In this document: positions 1 through 6,037 of the stretch, one piece after another | Layout: each line of letters starts with the position of its first letter | Position numbering within the stretch: position 1 is the first letter of the stretch | NCBI GenBank assembly: GCA_010671975.1 | Contig: JAAHIA010000197.1 | Coordinates: 1-8,895, forward strand | DNA from: Leptolyngbya sp. SIO4C1 | Lineage (GTDB): Bacteria; Cyanobacteriota; Cyanobacteriia; Phormidesmidales; Phormidesmidaceae | Direction: 5' to 3' | DNA length: 8,895 bases | Notes under the pieces: model-generated | The model's input: the letters and a program-made list of their open reading frames with translations, nothing else | The model's database searches: none | Told to the model about the DNA's origin: nothing | Translations under genes and position numbers: made by a program

Positions 1-116
1 AGGCGAATCACTTCTGCTCGGTCTTTGACTCGCTGGGGAACGGTGGTGGCCCGCCGAAGTTCAAACAAGGTGCGATCTTCAGCAGCACTCAGGAAGACCC
101 GTAAGCGTGCACCCAT
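1..116 (-). CDS. IS630-family transposase, N-terminal fragment (continues past the left edge)
   Basis: The frame starts at ATG 116-114 and stays open for 38 codons to the edge. It reads MGARLRVFLSAAEDRTLF, then ELRRATTVPQRVKDRAEVIR. This matches what I know as the N-terminus of cyanobacterial IS630-family transposases, the part that leads into a winged helix-turn-helix DNA-binding region. The DDE catalytic domain would lie off the window, so intactness cannot be judged. A good ribosome binding site (AGAGGA, 7 bases before the ATG) supports this start. The protein would catalyse cut-and-paste transposition into TA sites. It lies immediately downstream of a truncated DUF4058 gene on the same strand, which suggests the element landed in that gene. 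Confidence 0.75.
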   Translation of the reverse strand, partial: MGARLRVFLSAAEDRTLFELRRATTVPQRVKDRAEVIR

Positions 117-203
117 CACAAAGTCCTCTCGAAATTAGGTTGAAGTAGATTGCTTTATTCAACTTCATACAGCTGAGCTTTTCAAGCCCTACCTACTTAG
201 CTA
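1..203 (-). mobile_element. Partial IS630-family insertion sequence, 5' end only
   Basis: The start of an IS630-type transposase runs off the left edge, and the start of a DUF4058 gene stops abruptly about 80 bases upstream of it. IS630 elements insert at TA dinucleotides. The DUF4058 frame is intact up to codons for Ile-Ala-Pro (ATT GCG CCT) and the next bases are AG, so the TA at 202-203 is the best candidate junction; a normal family member would continue with Lys-Tyr-Arg, for example CCT AAG TAC. An imperfect inverted repeat (GTTGAA at 139-144, TTCAAC at 158-163) lies between the presumed end and the transposase start. The transposase identification is good. The exact boundary is inferred, because the other end of the element is outside the window. 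Confidence 0.6.
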
Positions 204-319
204 GGCGCAATCTGAGGCGTGAGCCCGTCTGCGATCGCAACAATCAGCCGATTGTGCGCCTGATGCCACAGTGCCGGCTGCTCTAGATAAGGATTCATTC
301 CTGGAAAAGGGTTGTGCAT
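197..319 (-). pseudogene. DUF4058 family protein, 5' remnant (about 40 codons)
   Basis: Reading from ATG 319-317 gives MHNPFPGMNPYLEQPALW, then HQAHNRLIVAIADGLTPQ, then IAPS and a TAA stop at 199-197. The Pro-Phe-Pro-Gly-Met-Asn-Pro-Tyr-Leu-Glu opening and the Arg-Leu-Ile-Val-Ala-Ile-Ala-Asp stretch are the hallmark start of DUF4058, a cyanobacteria-rich family of unknown function usually a few hundred residues long. Family members normally continue after Ile-Ala-Pro with Lys-Tyr-Arg-Val; here homology ends exactly there, followed by the presumed IS630 end. The first 39 codons look undamaged, so the interruption is probably recent. The remaining gene may lie beyond the element, outside the window. 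A product of 40 residues is unlikely to function. Confidence 0.8.
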
Positions 320-370
320 GAAAAGGCATCTCTTAGGCAACCTGCCCTCATTATGGCGCAGGCTGATTTC

Positions 371-464
371 TCAGAAATCCTCATCTTCATCGATAGGCTG
401 AATCTCTAGGCAGCGGCTCTCCCATTGCAAACTCCCGAAATGTCAGAACGTCAGCGTTGAGCAT
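371..464 (-). other. Short reading-frame fragments, unidentified (possible gene remnant)
   Basis: Two short overlapping minus-strand frames are seen. One starts at ATG 464-462, 6 bases after an AGGA motif, and runs 25 codons (MLNADVLTFREF, then AMGEPLPRDSAYR) to a TGA at 389-387. The other, in a different frame, is open from about 442 and ends LQWESRCLEIQPIDEDEDF at a TGA at 373-371; its acidic tail looks like a natural protein C-terminus. They may be the head and tail of a deleted small gene, or chance. I do not recognise either. The rest of the 320-535 interval holds nothing else I can support apart from a HIP1 palindrome at 526-533. Confidence 0.2.
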
Positions 465-535
465 TGCCTATCCTACTCAATGGTTTGCCTATTCACAGGC
501 TAGCACTCTGAACCAGGCGCACAGTGCGATCGCGC

Positions 536-1309
536 TTACCAAGTGTGCTTTCTCAGCGCTGCTTTAGAAGGCAGGATCAGCTGCTTTAGCTTTGCTTGCA
601 AAACCAGACCCAGAAATGGCAGATCGTCAACCAGATATCGCCGCCACAGCCGTTTAGGCTCAGAGAGCAGCCGATAGAGCCACTCTAAGCCAAGCTCGCT
701 AACAAACTGAGGGGCACGAGGCTTACAGCCGGCTTCAAAATCTAGCGCCGCTCCAACAGCCATAAAGATGTTAATGCTGGGCAGCTGGTCGCGATGCTGA
801 ATAATCCATTTCTCTTGCTTTGGCGCACCGACGCCAACCACTAGGACATTGGCCGAAGACGCGCGAATCATCTCAATAATTGCCTGACATTCTTGCGGAT
901 CGCGCTCAAAGCCAAACGAGGGTGAGTGCGCAGCCACAACGATATTACGACCAATGCGTCGGTTGATGTTGAGCTGCGCCCGCTCTGGAATTCCAGATCG
1001 TCCCCCCAATAGAAAAATACGCACCGCCGGATTGTGGCGATGATGGTCACAGAACCAAGGGAATAAATCCGAGCCAGAAATTTTTGCTTTGATAGGCGTG
1101 CCTAAAAAGCGAGCAGCAAACATCAGAATCTTGCTGTCACAAACTTTGAAGTCTGCCTTTTGATAGATTTCACAAAATTCGGGATCGCGGCGCAGCTTCA
1201 TCAGATGATCCACATTCGGCGTAAAAATCACACCCTGCTTCAGCTGACAAAGCAGCTCCTCTTTGGAGCAATTGTCTATCTCAACGTCCAGCAGCGTAAC
1301 TTTATCCAT
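536..1309 (-). CDS. WecG/TagA/CpsF family glycosyltransferase (GT26)
   Basis: This is a 257-residue member of the family that transfers a sugar such as N-acetylmannosaminuronic acid or N-acetylmannosamine from a nucleotide donor to a lipid-linked acceptor, at the inner face of the cytoplasmic membrane, during surface polysaccharide synthesis. Motifs seen: FTPNVDHL (29-36), ADFKVCDSK (52-60), ISGSDLF (77-83), GVGAPKQEKWI (159-169), AALDFEAG (187-194) and the C-terminal GLEWLYRLLSEPKRLWRRYL (207-226). By family comparison Thr30 and Asp58 correspond to the catalytic Thr/Asp of TagA. The C-terminal basic-aromatic segment is where family members attach to membrane. I chose ATG 1309 because homology begins there (KVTLLDVEIDN) and AAAGAG lies 5 bases upstream. 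The frame is open to ATG 1432, adding a 41-residue Ser-rich extension with no close ribosome binding site. No other polysaccharide gene adjoins it, so the substrate is unknown. Base composition looks more AT-rich than in the genes from 2249 onward. Confidence 0.88.
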   Translation of the reverse strand: MDKVTLLDVEIDNCSKEELLCQLKQGVIFTPNVDHLMKLRRDPEFCEIYQKADFKVCDSKILMFAARFLGTPIKAKISGSDLFPWFCDHHRHNPAVRIFLLGGRSGIPERAQLNINRRIGRNIVVAAHSPSFGFERDPQECQAIIEMIRASSANVLVVGVGAPKQEKWIIQHRDQLPSINIFMAVGAALDFEAGCKPRAPQFVSELGLEWLYRLLSEPKRLWRRYLVDDLPFLGLVLQAKLKQLILPSKAALRKHTW

Positions 1310-1432
1310 GGCAGCTCTTTGAGCGCAATTCGAGGAACGAAATTTTGTTTGATCTGCCGTGGCTGAATCTTCTTCAACGAAGGTATAACCTGAAGATCGA
1401 TGAGGGCTTTGATTCAAACTTTGATAACTCAT

Positions 1433-2020
1433 AACTGCAGACGACTACCCAGCTCCATTAACAAAATCCATTGGTGGGCTCAAGCCAAAACACGGAAATA
1501 GCTCAGCCTAAACCTGTTGGCGATATGTACAGAACTTTGACCAGCGCTAACTTTTACGGAACGACTGAGTCTGCAGCGCCATAAAACTTTCTAATCACTA
1601 GCTAGACATCTGAAGAGCTACAGACAGGGCTTTGGTTCAGCAGCAGAGACGGAAGTTTTAGGTCTAGCCAGCAGCAGCTTAGACGTTTGCCTTGACAAAA
1701 AATCCTCTGGGCAGGCTCTACTAGCTGAGCAAAGCGCAACTGGTGGGTCAGCCTAGCGAAAAGGCTCTTGCCTTAAAAGTCTTCATAGAGTCTCTATAGA
1801 TTACAAAGCGTTATGTCTACAGACCACAAGAAGCAGCAAAAAGTTTCAGCCTGCTTTGGAAAAAGAGACTTACAGGCAGGGCAGTTGCTAAATTCGCTCA
1901 CGATTCAAGCGCTGCTAGATAGCGGCGCAGGACACGGTCAGACCGCTCAGGCTGCTCGCTAAAGCTGCACATCGGTCTAGCCTGTGGACGTAATCAAGAC
2001 GTAAATTAAGATCGATAAAA
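1433..2020. other. 588-base spacer without a convincing gene
   Basis: Between the glycosyltransferase frame and tRNA-Gln I find no reading frame with recognisable homology on either strand. The only candidate is a 49-codon plus-strand frame, listed separately. The stretch contains a 13-base perfect palindrome ATAGAG-T-CTCTAT (1785-1797), an isolated TTGACA (1692-1697) without a good -10 box at normal spacing, and weak hairpins such as AGCCT/AGGCT around 1750-1766. It has no HIP1 site. It could hold the promoter of the glycosyltransferase, a small RNA or decayed sequence; nothing here decides between these. Confidence 0.4.
1813..1962 (+). CDS. Possible small protein of 49 residues, unrecognised
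   Basis: An ATG at 1813 opens 49 codons ending in TAA at 1960-1962. The product begins MSTDHKKQQKVSACFGKRDL, with a charged Lys/Gln-rich start, and ends with a Gly/Ala/Gln-rich tail (LLDSGAGHGQTAQAAR). I recognise no domain, no membrane segment and no signal peptide. There is no clear ribosome binding site. A 13-base palindrome lies just upstream (1785-1797). It sits alone in a long spacer. A chance frame of this length is quite likely here, so I rate it low. Confidence 0.2.
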   Translation: MSTDHKKQQKVSACFGKRDLQAGQLLNSLTIQALLDSGAGHGQTAQAAR

Positions 2021-2092
2021 CTGGGGTGCCAGGATTCGAACCTGGGAATGGCGGAACCAAAATCCGCTGCCTTACCGCTTGGCCACACCCCA
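2021..2092 (-). tRNA. tRNA-Gln (anticodon UUG)
   Basis: The reverse complement folds as a complete 72-base cloverleaf. The acceptor stem TGGGGTG pairs with CACCCCA, followed by discriminator G. The D arm is GCC-AAGCGGTAA-GGC. The anticodon stem GCGGA/TCCGC closes a loop TTTTGGT with anticodon TTG, which reads CAA/CAG. The T arm is CCAGG-TTCGAAT-CCTGG. The weak U1-A72 first pair is typical of bacterial tRNA-Gln. CCA is not encoded; the sequence after the discriminator is TTTTATCGAT, so CCA must be added after transcription. It is transcribed away from the hydrolase-recF pair, from its own promoter. Confidence 0.97.
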
Positions 2093-2125
2093 ACGCGTTA
2101 AGCTCATCATGCTTACAGCTTGTGT

Positions 2126-2156
2126 ATCTTAGCAGCTATGGAGGGGCGTGTGTCAA
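2126..2156 (-). promoter_or_regulatory. Sigma-70-type promoter of tRNA-Gln
   Basis: On the minus strand TTGACA (2156-2151, perfect -35) is followed after 19 bases by TAAGAT (2131-2126, a 4/6 match to the -10 box). Initiation would fall near 2118, giving a leader of roughly 26 bases before the mature tRNA end at 2092. The spacing is slightly long, but the perfect -35 box and position make it the likely promoter. Confidence 0.6.
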
Positions 2157-2198
2157 GCTTGTATCTCTGATAAGGTTAAAAGCGGTCTGTTCAAGCGA

Positions 2199-2226
2199 TT
2201 GAGTCGACTGGCCGGTTGTTTATAGT
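2199..2226 (+). promoter_or_regulatory. Putative promoter of the hydrolase-recF unit
   Basis: TTGAGT (2199-2204) and TATAGT (2221-2226), separated by 16 bases, match the -35 and -10 boxes at 5/6 or 4/6. Initiation near 2233 would leave a leader of only about 16 bases before the ATG at 2249, which fits the absence of a strong ribosome binding site there. It is divergent from the tRNA promoter some 45 bases away. Confidence 0.45.
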
Positions 2227-2248
2227 CACTGCATTCTAGCTGTAAAAT

Positions 2249-3256
2249 ATGCCCATCAGTGCTGCCACATTTAAGCCCGCTTGGTGGTGTCGAGGCGGAC
2301 ATTTGCAAACGATCGCAGGTGCGCTGCTGCGCGCTGACCCAATGCTGGCAGTGCAGCGACAGCGCTGGAATACGCCAGATGGCGATTTTATTGACCTTGA
2401 TCGCATCTGTGACCCAGCGGCCAATGCGCCTCGCTTGCTATTGCTGCATGGGCTAGAAGGATCGGCTAGCTCTAGAGATATTTGCCAGCTGATGGCGGCA
2501 GCCGGGCGGCTGGGCTGGGAAAGCATCGGCCTAAATTTTCGCTCTTGCAGCGGTGAGCCCAATCGCCTGCGGCGAGCCTACCACGCTGGCGATACTGCCG
2601 ACTTAGCCTGGGTGATCGAGCGGCTCATAGCCGAAGCAGCCGAACGGCCGCTGCTGTGCCTCGGCATTTCGCTAGGGGGCAATGTCTTACTAAAGTATCT
2701 AGGCGAGCGGGGAGCAGACGTGCCTTCTCAGCTTTTAGGCGCGGTCACTATCTCTACGCCGTTTAATCTCAATGCCGGCGTTGACTACGTTGAGCAAGGA
2801 CTCAGTCGGCTCTATGTCTATCGCTTCATCACCAGTCTGAAGCAAAAAATGTATCAAAAGTTAGATCGCTATCCAGATTTAGTAGATCGGGATGCCCTGC
2901 GAGCAGTGCGATCGCTCTCCGACTTTGATGCGCTCTTTACAGCGCCCGTTCACGGCTTCCCAGATGCTGAAACCTACTGGCGTCAGTCTAGCTCCCTTTA
3001 CTTACTGCCGGTGATTCGCTGCCCAACGCTGCTGATTAATGCGCAAAACGATCCGTTCTATCCAGCGGCAGCGTTGCCGCGACAGCAGGTTGCGACCAAT
3101 CCGTTTTTGACCGGCCTTTTTCCAGCAGATGGCGGTCACGGCGGCTTTATTGAAAAAGGCTGGCCTTTCCGGCTTCAGTCTTGGGCTCAGCAGCAAGCAA
3201 TGGCCTATTTTCAGCAGTGCCTGAGCGCCGGTACCCGAACTGCGACACTGGGCTAA
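2249..3256 (+). CDS. YheT/ABHD-type alpha/beta hydrolase
   Basis: This 335-residue protein belongs to the YheT family (old UPF0017, related to eukaryotic ABHD1/3/15), predicted cytosolic serine hydrolases, probably esterase- or lipase-like; the natural substrate is not settled. Motifs in order: WWCRGGHLQTI (12-22) near the N-terminus, LLLLHGLEGSASS (63-75) with the oxyanion-hole HG, NFRSCSGEPN (96-105), the nucleophile elbow GISLGGN (139-145), NAQNDPF (264-270) and GGHGGF (295-300). By family comparison the triad is Ser141, Asp268 and His297, so it should be active. Length is typical of the family. The start at 2249 leads straight into the conserved N-terminus, though no ribosome binding site is obvious. 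The stop lies 7 bases before recF, suggesting co-transcription. Nothing ties its function to recombination. Confidence 0.9.
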   Translation: MPISAATFKPAWWCRGGHLQTIAGALLRADPMLAVQRQRWNTPDGDFIDLDRICDPAANAPRLLLLHGLEGSASSRDICQLMAAAGRLGWESIGLNFRSCSGEPNRLRRAYHAGDTADLAWVIERLIAEAAERPLLCLGISLGGNVLLKYLGERGADVPSQLLGAVTISTPFNLNAGVDYVEQGLSRLYVYRFITSLKQKMYQKLDRYPDLVDRDALRAVRSLSDFDALFTAPVHGFPDAETYWRQSSSLYLLPVIRCPTLLINAQNDPFYPAAALPRQQVATNPFLTGLFPADGGHGGFIEKGWPFRLQSWAQQQAMAYFQQCLSAGTRTATLG

Positions 3257-3263
3257 AGCAGCC

Positions 3264-4400
3264 ATGTTTCTTCAGACACTACAGCTGCGGCAGTTTCGCA
3301 ACTACCAGGCGCAAAGTATCGAGTTTTCAGCGCCGAAGACGATCTTGCTAGGCGAGAACGCCCAGGGCAAATCGAACTTGCTAGAGGCAGTTGAGCTGCT
3401 GGCCACGCTCAAGTCGCATCGCACCGGTCGCGATCGCGATCTTGTCAAAGCCGATGCCGCAGAAGGCCAGATTCAGGCGCGACTGCAGCGAGAGCTCGGC
3501 ATCTCCACCCTCAAGCTGACGCTGCGCAGCAGCGGTCGCCGCACGGCCATACTCAACGGTGAGACGCTGCGCCGTCAGCAAGACTTTCTGGGCACGCTGA
3601 ACGCTGTGCAGTTTTCTTGCTTGGATTTAGATTTAGTGCGCGGCGGGCCTAGCGGGCGGCGGGTTTGGATGGATACGCTACTGGCTCAGCTAGAGCCGGT
3701 CTACGCCTACATCTTGCAGCAGTACACGCAGGCGCTAAAGCAGCGCAATGCCTTCATTCGACAGCAGACGGAGGCCGCTGACCCGTCGCAGCCGCCGCAG
3801 CTAGAGGCCACACAGCTTGCCCTTTGGGATGCCCAGCTAGTCACTTTGGGAACTCGGGTCATTCGCCGACGGGCACGCGTGCTGCAGCGGCTAGCGCCGA
3901 TTGCCCAGCGCTGGCATGAAGCTATCAGCGGCAGTACCGAAACATTGGCAATCACGTATCAGCCAAACGTCCCAATAATCGTAGACGAAACTGAACAGAT
4001 TCAGCAGGCCTTTTTTGCCAAGCTGCAGGCTAAGGGTGTGCCGGAATACTACCAGCGCACTACCTTGGTCGGCCCGCACCGAGACGACATCGAATTTACC
4101 ATCAACCAGACGCCAGCACGACAGTACGGGTCACAGGGCCAGCAGCGCACCTTAGTCCTCGCGCTCAAGCTAGCTGAGCTCAAGCTGATTGAAGACGTCA
4201 TTGGCGAACCGCCGCTGCTGCTGCTCGACGATGTGCTGGCAGAGCTCGACCTGAAGCGTCAAAACTCGCTGCTTGACGCCGTTCAAGATCGATTTCAGAC
4301 GCTCATTACCACCACTCATCTGGGCTCGTTTGATGCTCAATGGCTGCGGTCGTCTCAGATCTTGAAGGTAGAGCAGGGAGAAATTGCCGGAACGGAATAG
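3264..4400 (+). CDS. recF: DNA replication and repair protein RecF
   Basis: RecF is an SMC-like ATPase that binds gapped DNA and, with RecO and RecR, helps load RecA at stalled forks. The 378 residues show the complete ABC/SMC core: the N-terminal LQLRQFRNYQ typical of RecF, Walker A GENAQGKS (30-37), the inserted arm region (about 120-270, including FSCLDLDLVRGGPSGRR at 117-133), the GPHRDD motif (270-275), the signature YGSQGQQR (288-295), Walker B LLLLDD with VLAELD (318-329), and a C-terminal TTTHL (349-353). All key residues are present and the length is normal, perhaps with a slightly longer Pro-rich loop near 172-182. The start is 7 bases after the hydrolase stop with only a weak ribosome binding site, so translation may be coupled. 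As usual in cyanobacteria it is not beside dnaA-dnaN. Confidence 0.97.
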   Translation: MFLQTLQLRQFRNYQAQSIEFSAPKTILLGENAQGKSNLLEAVELLATLKSHRTGRDRDLVKADAAEGQIQARLQRELGISTLKLTLRSSGRRTAILNGETLRRQQDFLGTLNAVQFSCLDLDLVRGGPSGRRVWMDTLLAQLEPVYAYILQQYTQALKQRNAFIRQQTEAADPSQPPQLEATQLALWDAQLVTLGTRVIRRRARVLQRLAPIAQRWHEAISGSTETLAITYQPNVPIIVDETEQIQQAFFAKLQAKGVPEYYQRTTLVGPHRDDIEFTINQTPARQYGSQGQQRTLVLALKLAELKLIEDVIGEPPLLLLDDVLAELDLKRQNSLLDAVQDRFQTLITTTHLGSFDAQWLRSSQILKVEQGEIAGTE

Positions 4401-4430
4401 ACAAAAGGAAAAAACAAAGCAATCTCAGCG

Positions 4431-4483
4431 TCTCCCTTTCCCCCTTCTCACCCCTCTCCCTAACTTCCCTAGCCGAAAGGCTA
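4431..4483. terminator. Pyrimidine tract and small hairpin between convergent recF and argD
   Basis: The spacer between the two convergent genes holds a run of almost pure C/T on the plus strand (4431-4470, 37 of 40 bases), followed by a short hairpin TAGCC-GAAA-GGCTA (4470-4483) with a stable GNRA-type tetraloop. No U-run follows the hairpin in either direction, so it is not a classic intrinsic terminator; a T-rich stretch on the minus strand occurs only about 50 bases beyond. Its position suggests transcript ending or 3'-end protection on both strands, but this is an inference. Confidence 0.3.
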
Positions 4484-4497
4484 AACCCAGGCCAGCC

Positions 4498-5787
4498 CTA
4501 GTCAGCTATCTGACTCAGAACGCGATCCAGCTTGTCGACAGCGGCATCAATCTCAGCAGCGCTGACAACCAGGGGGGGCACAAAGCGAACCACGCGCGGG
4601 CCGGCCGGCACCAGCAGCAGCCCTTCTGACATGGCGGCTCTGACAATATCGATGGCCTGATCACTGGTTAAGACCAGCCCGTTGATCAGGCCCCAGCCGC
4701 GAACCTGCTCGACTAGATCGTCGTACTTTGAAACCAGGGTGGCAAGCCCGGCACGAAGCTGCTCACCCCGCGCCTGCGCGTTGGCGACTAGGGTTTGCTG
4801 GGCGAGCGTTTGGCAAACCGATAGGGCCACGCCGCAGACGAAAGGATTGCCGCCAAAGGTGCTAGCGTGATCGCCGGGACGCAGTACGTCGCAATGCTGC
4901 TTAGTGAGCGTTGCACCAATTGGCACGCCGCCGCCGAGGCCCTTAGCTAGCGTAAAGACATCGGGCTCAATGCCTAGATTTTCGTAGCCCCACAGCTTGC
5001 CGGTGCGGCCCATGCCAACCTGCACTTCGTCTAAGATCAGCAGAATCTTTTGCTCGTCGCAAATCTGGCGAATCCGCTGAAAGTAGTCGGCCTGCCCCGG
5101 ATTGACGCCGCCCTCGCCCTGCAGCGGCTCAAGCAAAATTGCGGCCACGCGCGGCTGCTCGGCATTGAGCTGCGCGATCGCAGCTTCTAGCGCTTGAATG
5201 TCGTTGTAGGGCACATAGTGAAAGCCGGGGACCAGCGGATTAAAGTTCTTCTGATATTTAGGCTGGCCAGTGGCCGTGATCGTCGCCAGGGTTCGACCGT
5301 GGAAGCTGGCGTTGGCAGTAATAATGACCGGGTCTGCAATGTTGAGCTGAGTGTGCGCATACTTGCGCGCGAGCTTGATTGCGCCCTCATTTGCCTCTGC
5401 CCCAGAGTTGCAAAAGAATACCTTATCGGCGCAGGAATGCTCTACCAGCCACTGGGCCAGCGCACCCTGCTCAGGGATGTAGTAAAGATTAGAGACGTGG
5501 TGCAGCTTCTTGATTTGCTGCGTTACCGCATCAATCATCGCCGGATGCGCGTGCCCAAGCGTGCAGGTGGCAATACCCGCAACAAAGTCTAAATACTCGA
5601 GCCCCTCGCTATCCCAAACGCGGCAGCCTTCTCCGCGCGTTAGCGCCACTGGAAAACGACCATAGGTAGTCATCACGTGCGCATCAAAGGTCTCTGGCTG
5701 AAAGTCAATCTCAGACTTCGCGCTGCTCACATCCGATAGAACACTGAGCGGATTTTTGACAAGGTTCTTTAGGCTGACCACAGGCAT
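4498..5787 (-). CDS. argD: Acetylornithine aminotransferase ArgD
   Basis: This pyridoxal-phosphate enzyme converts N-acetylglutamate semialdehyde and glutamate to N-acetylornithine and 2-oxoglutarate in cytosolic arginine synthesis. The 429 residues carry class-III aminotransferase motifs: TTYGRFPVAL (40-49), FVAGIATCTLGHAHP (68-82), the cofactor-phosphate loop NSGAEANE (127-134), FHGRT (162-166), LLEPLQGEGG (218-227), ILDEVQVGMGRTGK (251-264) with Asp253 for the pyridine nitrogen, and the Schiff-base lysine Lys282 in TLAKGLGGGVPIGA; then STFGGNP (309-315). TTYGRF together with the GEGG and EVQ-GMGRTG motifs favours ArgD over ornithine or GABA transaminases. The first 38 residues precede the usual start (Met39) and are weakly conserved, as in many cyanobacterial ArgD proteins; GAGG-like GAGGT lies right against the ATG at 5787, so Met39 remains possible. 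It is convergent with recF and alone on its strand, as arginine genes often are in cyanobacteria. Confidence 0.95.
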   Translation of the reverse strand: MPVVSLKNLVKNPLSVLSDVSSAKSEIDFQPETFDAHVMTTYGRFPVALTRGEGCRVWDSEGLEYLDFVAGIATCTLGHAHPAMIDAVTQQIKKLHHVSNLYYIPEQGALAQWLVEHSCADKVFFCNSGAEANEGAIKLARKYAHTQLNIADPVIITANASFHGRTLATITATGQPKYQKNFNPLVPGFHYVPYNDIQALEAAIAQLNAEQPRVAAILLEPLQGEGGVNPGQADYFQRIRQICDEQKILLILDEVQVGMGRTGKLWGYENLGIEPDVFTLAKGLGGGVPIGATLTKQHCDVLRPGDHASTFGGNPFVCGVALSVCQTLAQQTLVANAQARGEQLRAGLATLVSKYDDLVEQVRGWGLINGLVLTSDQAIDIVRAAMSEGLLLVPAGPRVVRFVPPLVVSAAEIDAAVDKLDRVLSQIAD

Positions 5788-5827
5788 ACCTCAACAGGGT
5801 GGGTAAAGTTTTGGGGATAAGTTTCCT

Positions 5828-5865
5828 ATATTAGCGTTTAGCCTATTGCCAGTACTGTTCAACAG
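5828..5865 (-). promoter_or_regulatory. Putative argD promoter with an upstream palindrome
   Basis: On the minus strand TAATAT (5833-5828) is a good -10 box, but there is no recognisable -35 hexamer at 16-18 bases. Instead an 11-base perfect palindrome, CTGTT-C-AACAG (5855-5865), is centred at about -39 to -40 from the expected start near 5821, the normal place for an activator overlapping the -35 region. It does not fit the NtcA consensus GTA-N8-TAC. The core TCAACAGGG (5859-5867) recurs at 5791-5799 next to the argD start. Functional role is inferred. Confidence 0.3.
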
Positions 5866-5944
5866 GGCAAAACGCGAGTGCCCAATGCGTGAGTGCGTCC
5901 TAGCTGCTACCGGGGCGGCAAACTCCTAACTAAAGGCAGAAATT

Positions 5945-5973
5945 TTGCTTTTGCAGCTGCCGTTCTCTTTACA
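5945..5973 (+). promoter_or_regulatory. Weak promoter candidate for the small exported protein
   Basis: TTGCTT (5945-5950) and TTTACA (5968-5973) are separated by 17 bases and would start a transcript near 5980, about 58 bases before the ATG at 6038. Both boxes are imperfect. Other combinations exist in this 250-base divergent spacer, so this is only the best-spaced one seen. Confidence 0.25.
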
Positions 5974-6037
5974 GAAGTTAACATGAAATTAACGATTGGG
6001 CTATTTGCCCGAGCAGCCGTTATTAAGAGCAGCCATC

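Noticed and set aside
264..319. Reading the DUF4058 fragment as a complete small functional protein
   Set aside because: The family is far longer and the stop falls just after homology ends at the presumed IS junction, so truncation explains it better.
1692..1720. Perfect TTGACA on the plus strand as a promoter for the 49-codon frame
   Set aside because: No acceptable -10 hexamer lies at 16-19 bases, and it is about 120 bases from the start codon.
2236..2562. Minus-strand open frame of 108 codons
   Set aside because: It is antisense to the conserved N-terminal half of the YheT-type hydrolase and has low-complexity composition.
4384..4629. Plus-strand open frame of 81 codons overlapping the ends of recF and argD
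   Set aside because: It begins inside recF, crosses the low-complexity pyrimidine tract and runs antisense to the conserved end of argD; its product has no recognisable domain.
5194..5592. Plus-strand open frame of 132 codons
   Set aside because: It lies wholly antisense to the conserved core of argD, whose frame is certain; long antisense frames are common in GC-rich coding DNA.
5851..5865. Possible cyanobacterial LexA box (AGTAC...) or NtcA box upstream of argD
   Set aside because: AGTACTGTTCAA lacks the second GTWC half of the LexA consensus at the right spacing, and no GTA-N8-TAC is present.
5911..5963. Possible riboswitch or structured leader before the exported-protein gene (GGCAG...CTGCC pairing)
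   Set aside because: Only a 5-base stem with a large loop is visible and no known riboswitch core is recognisable.
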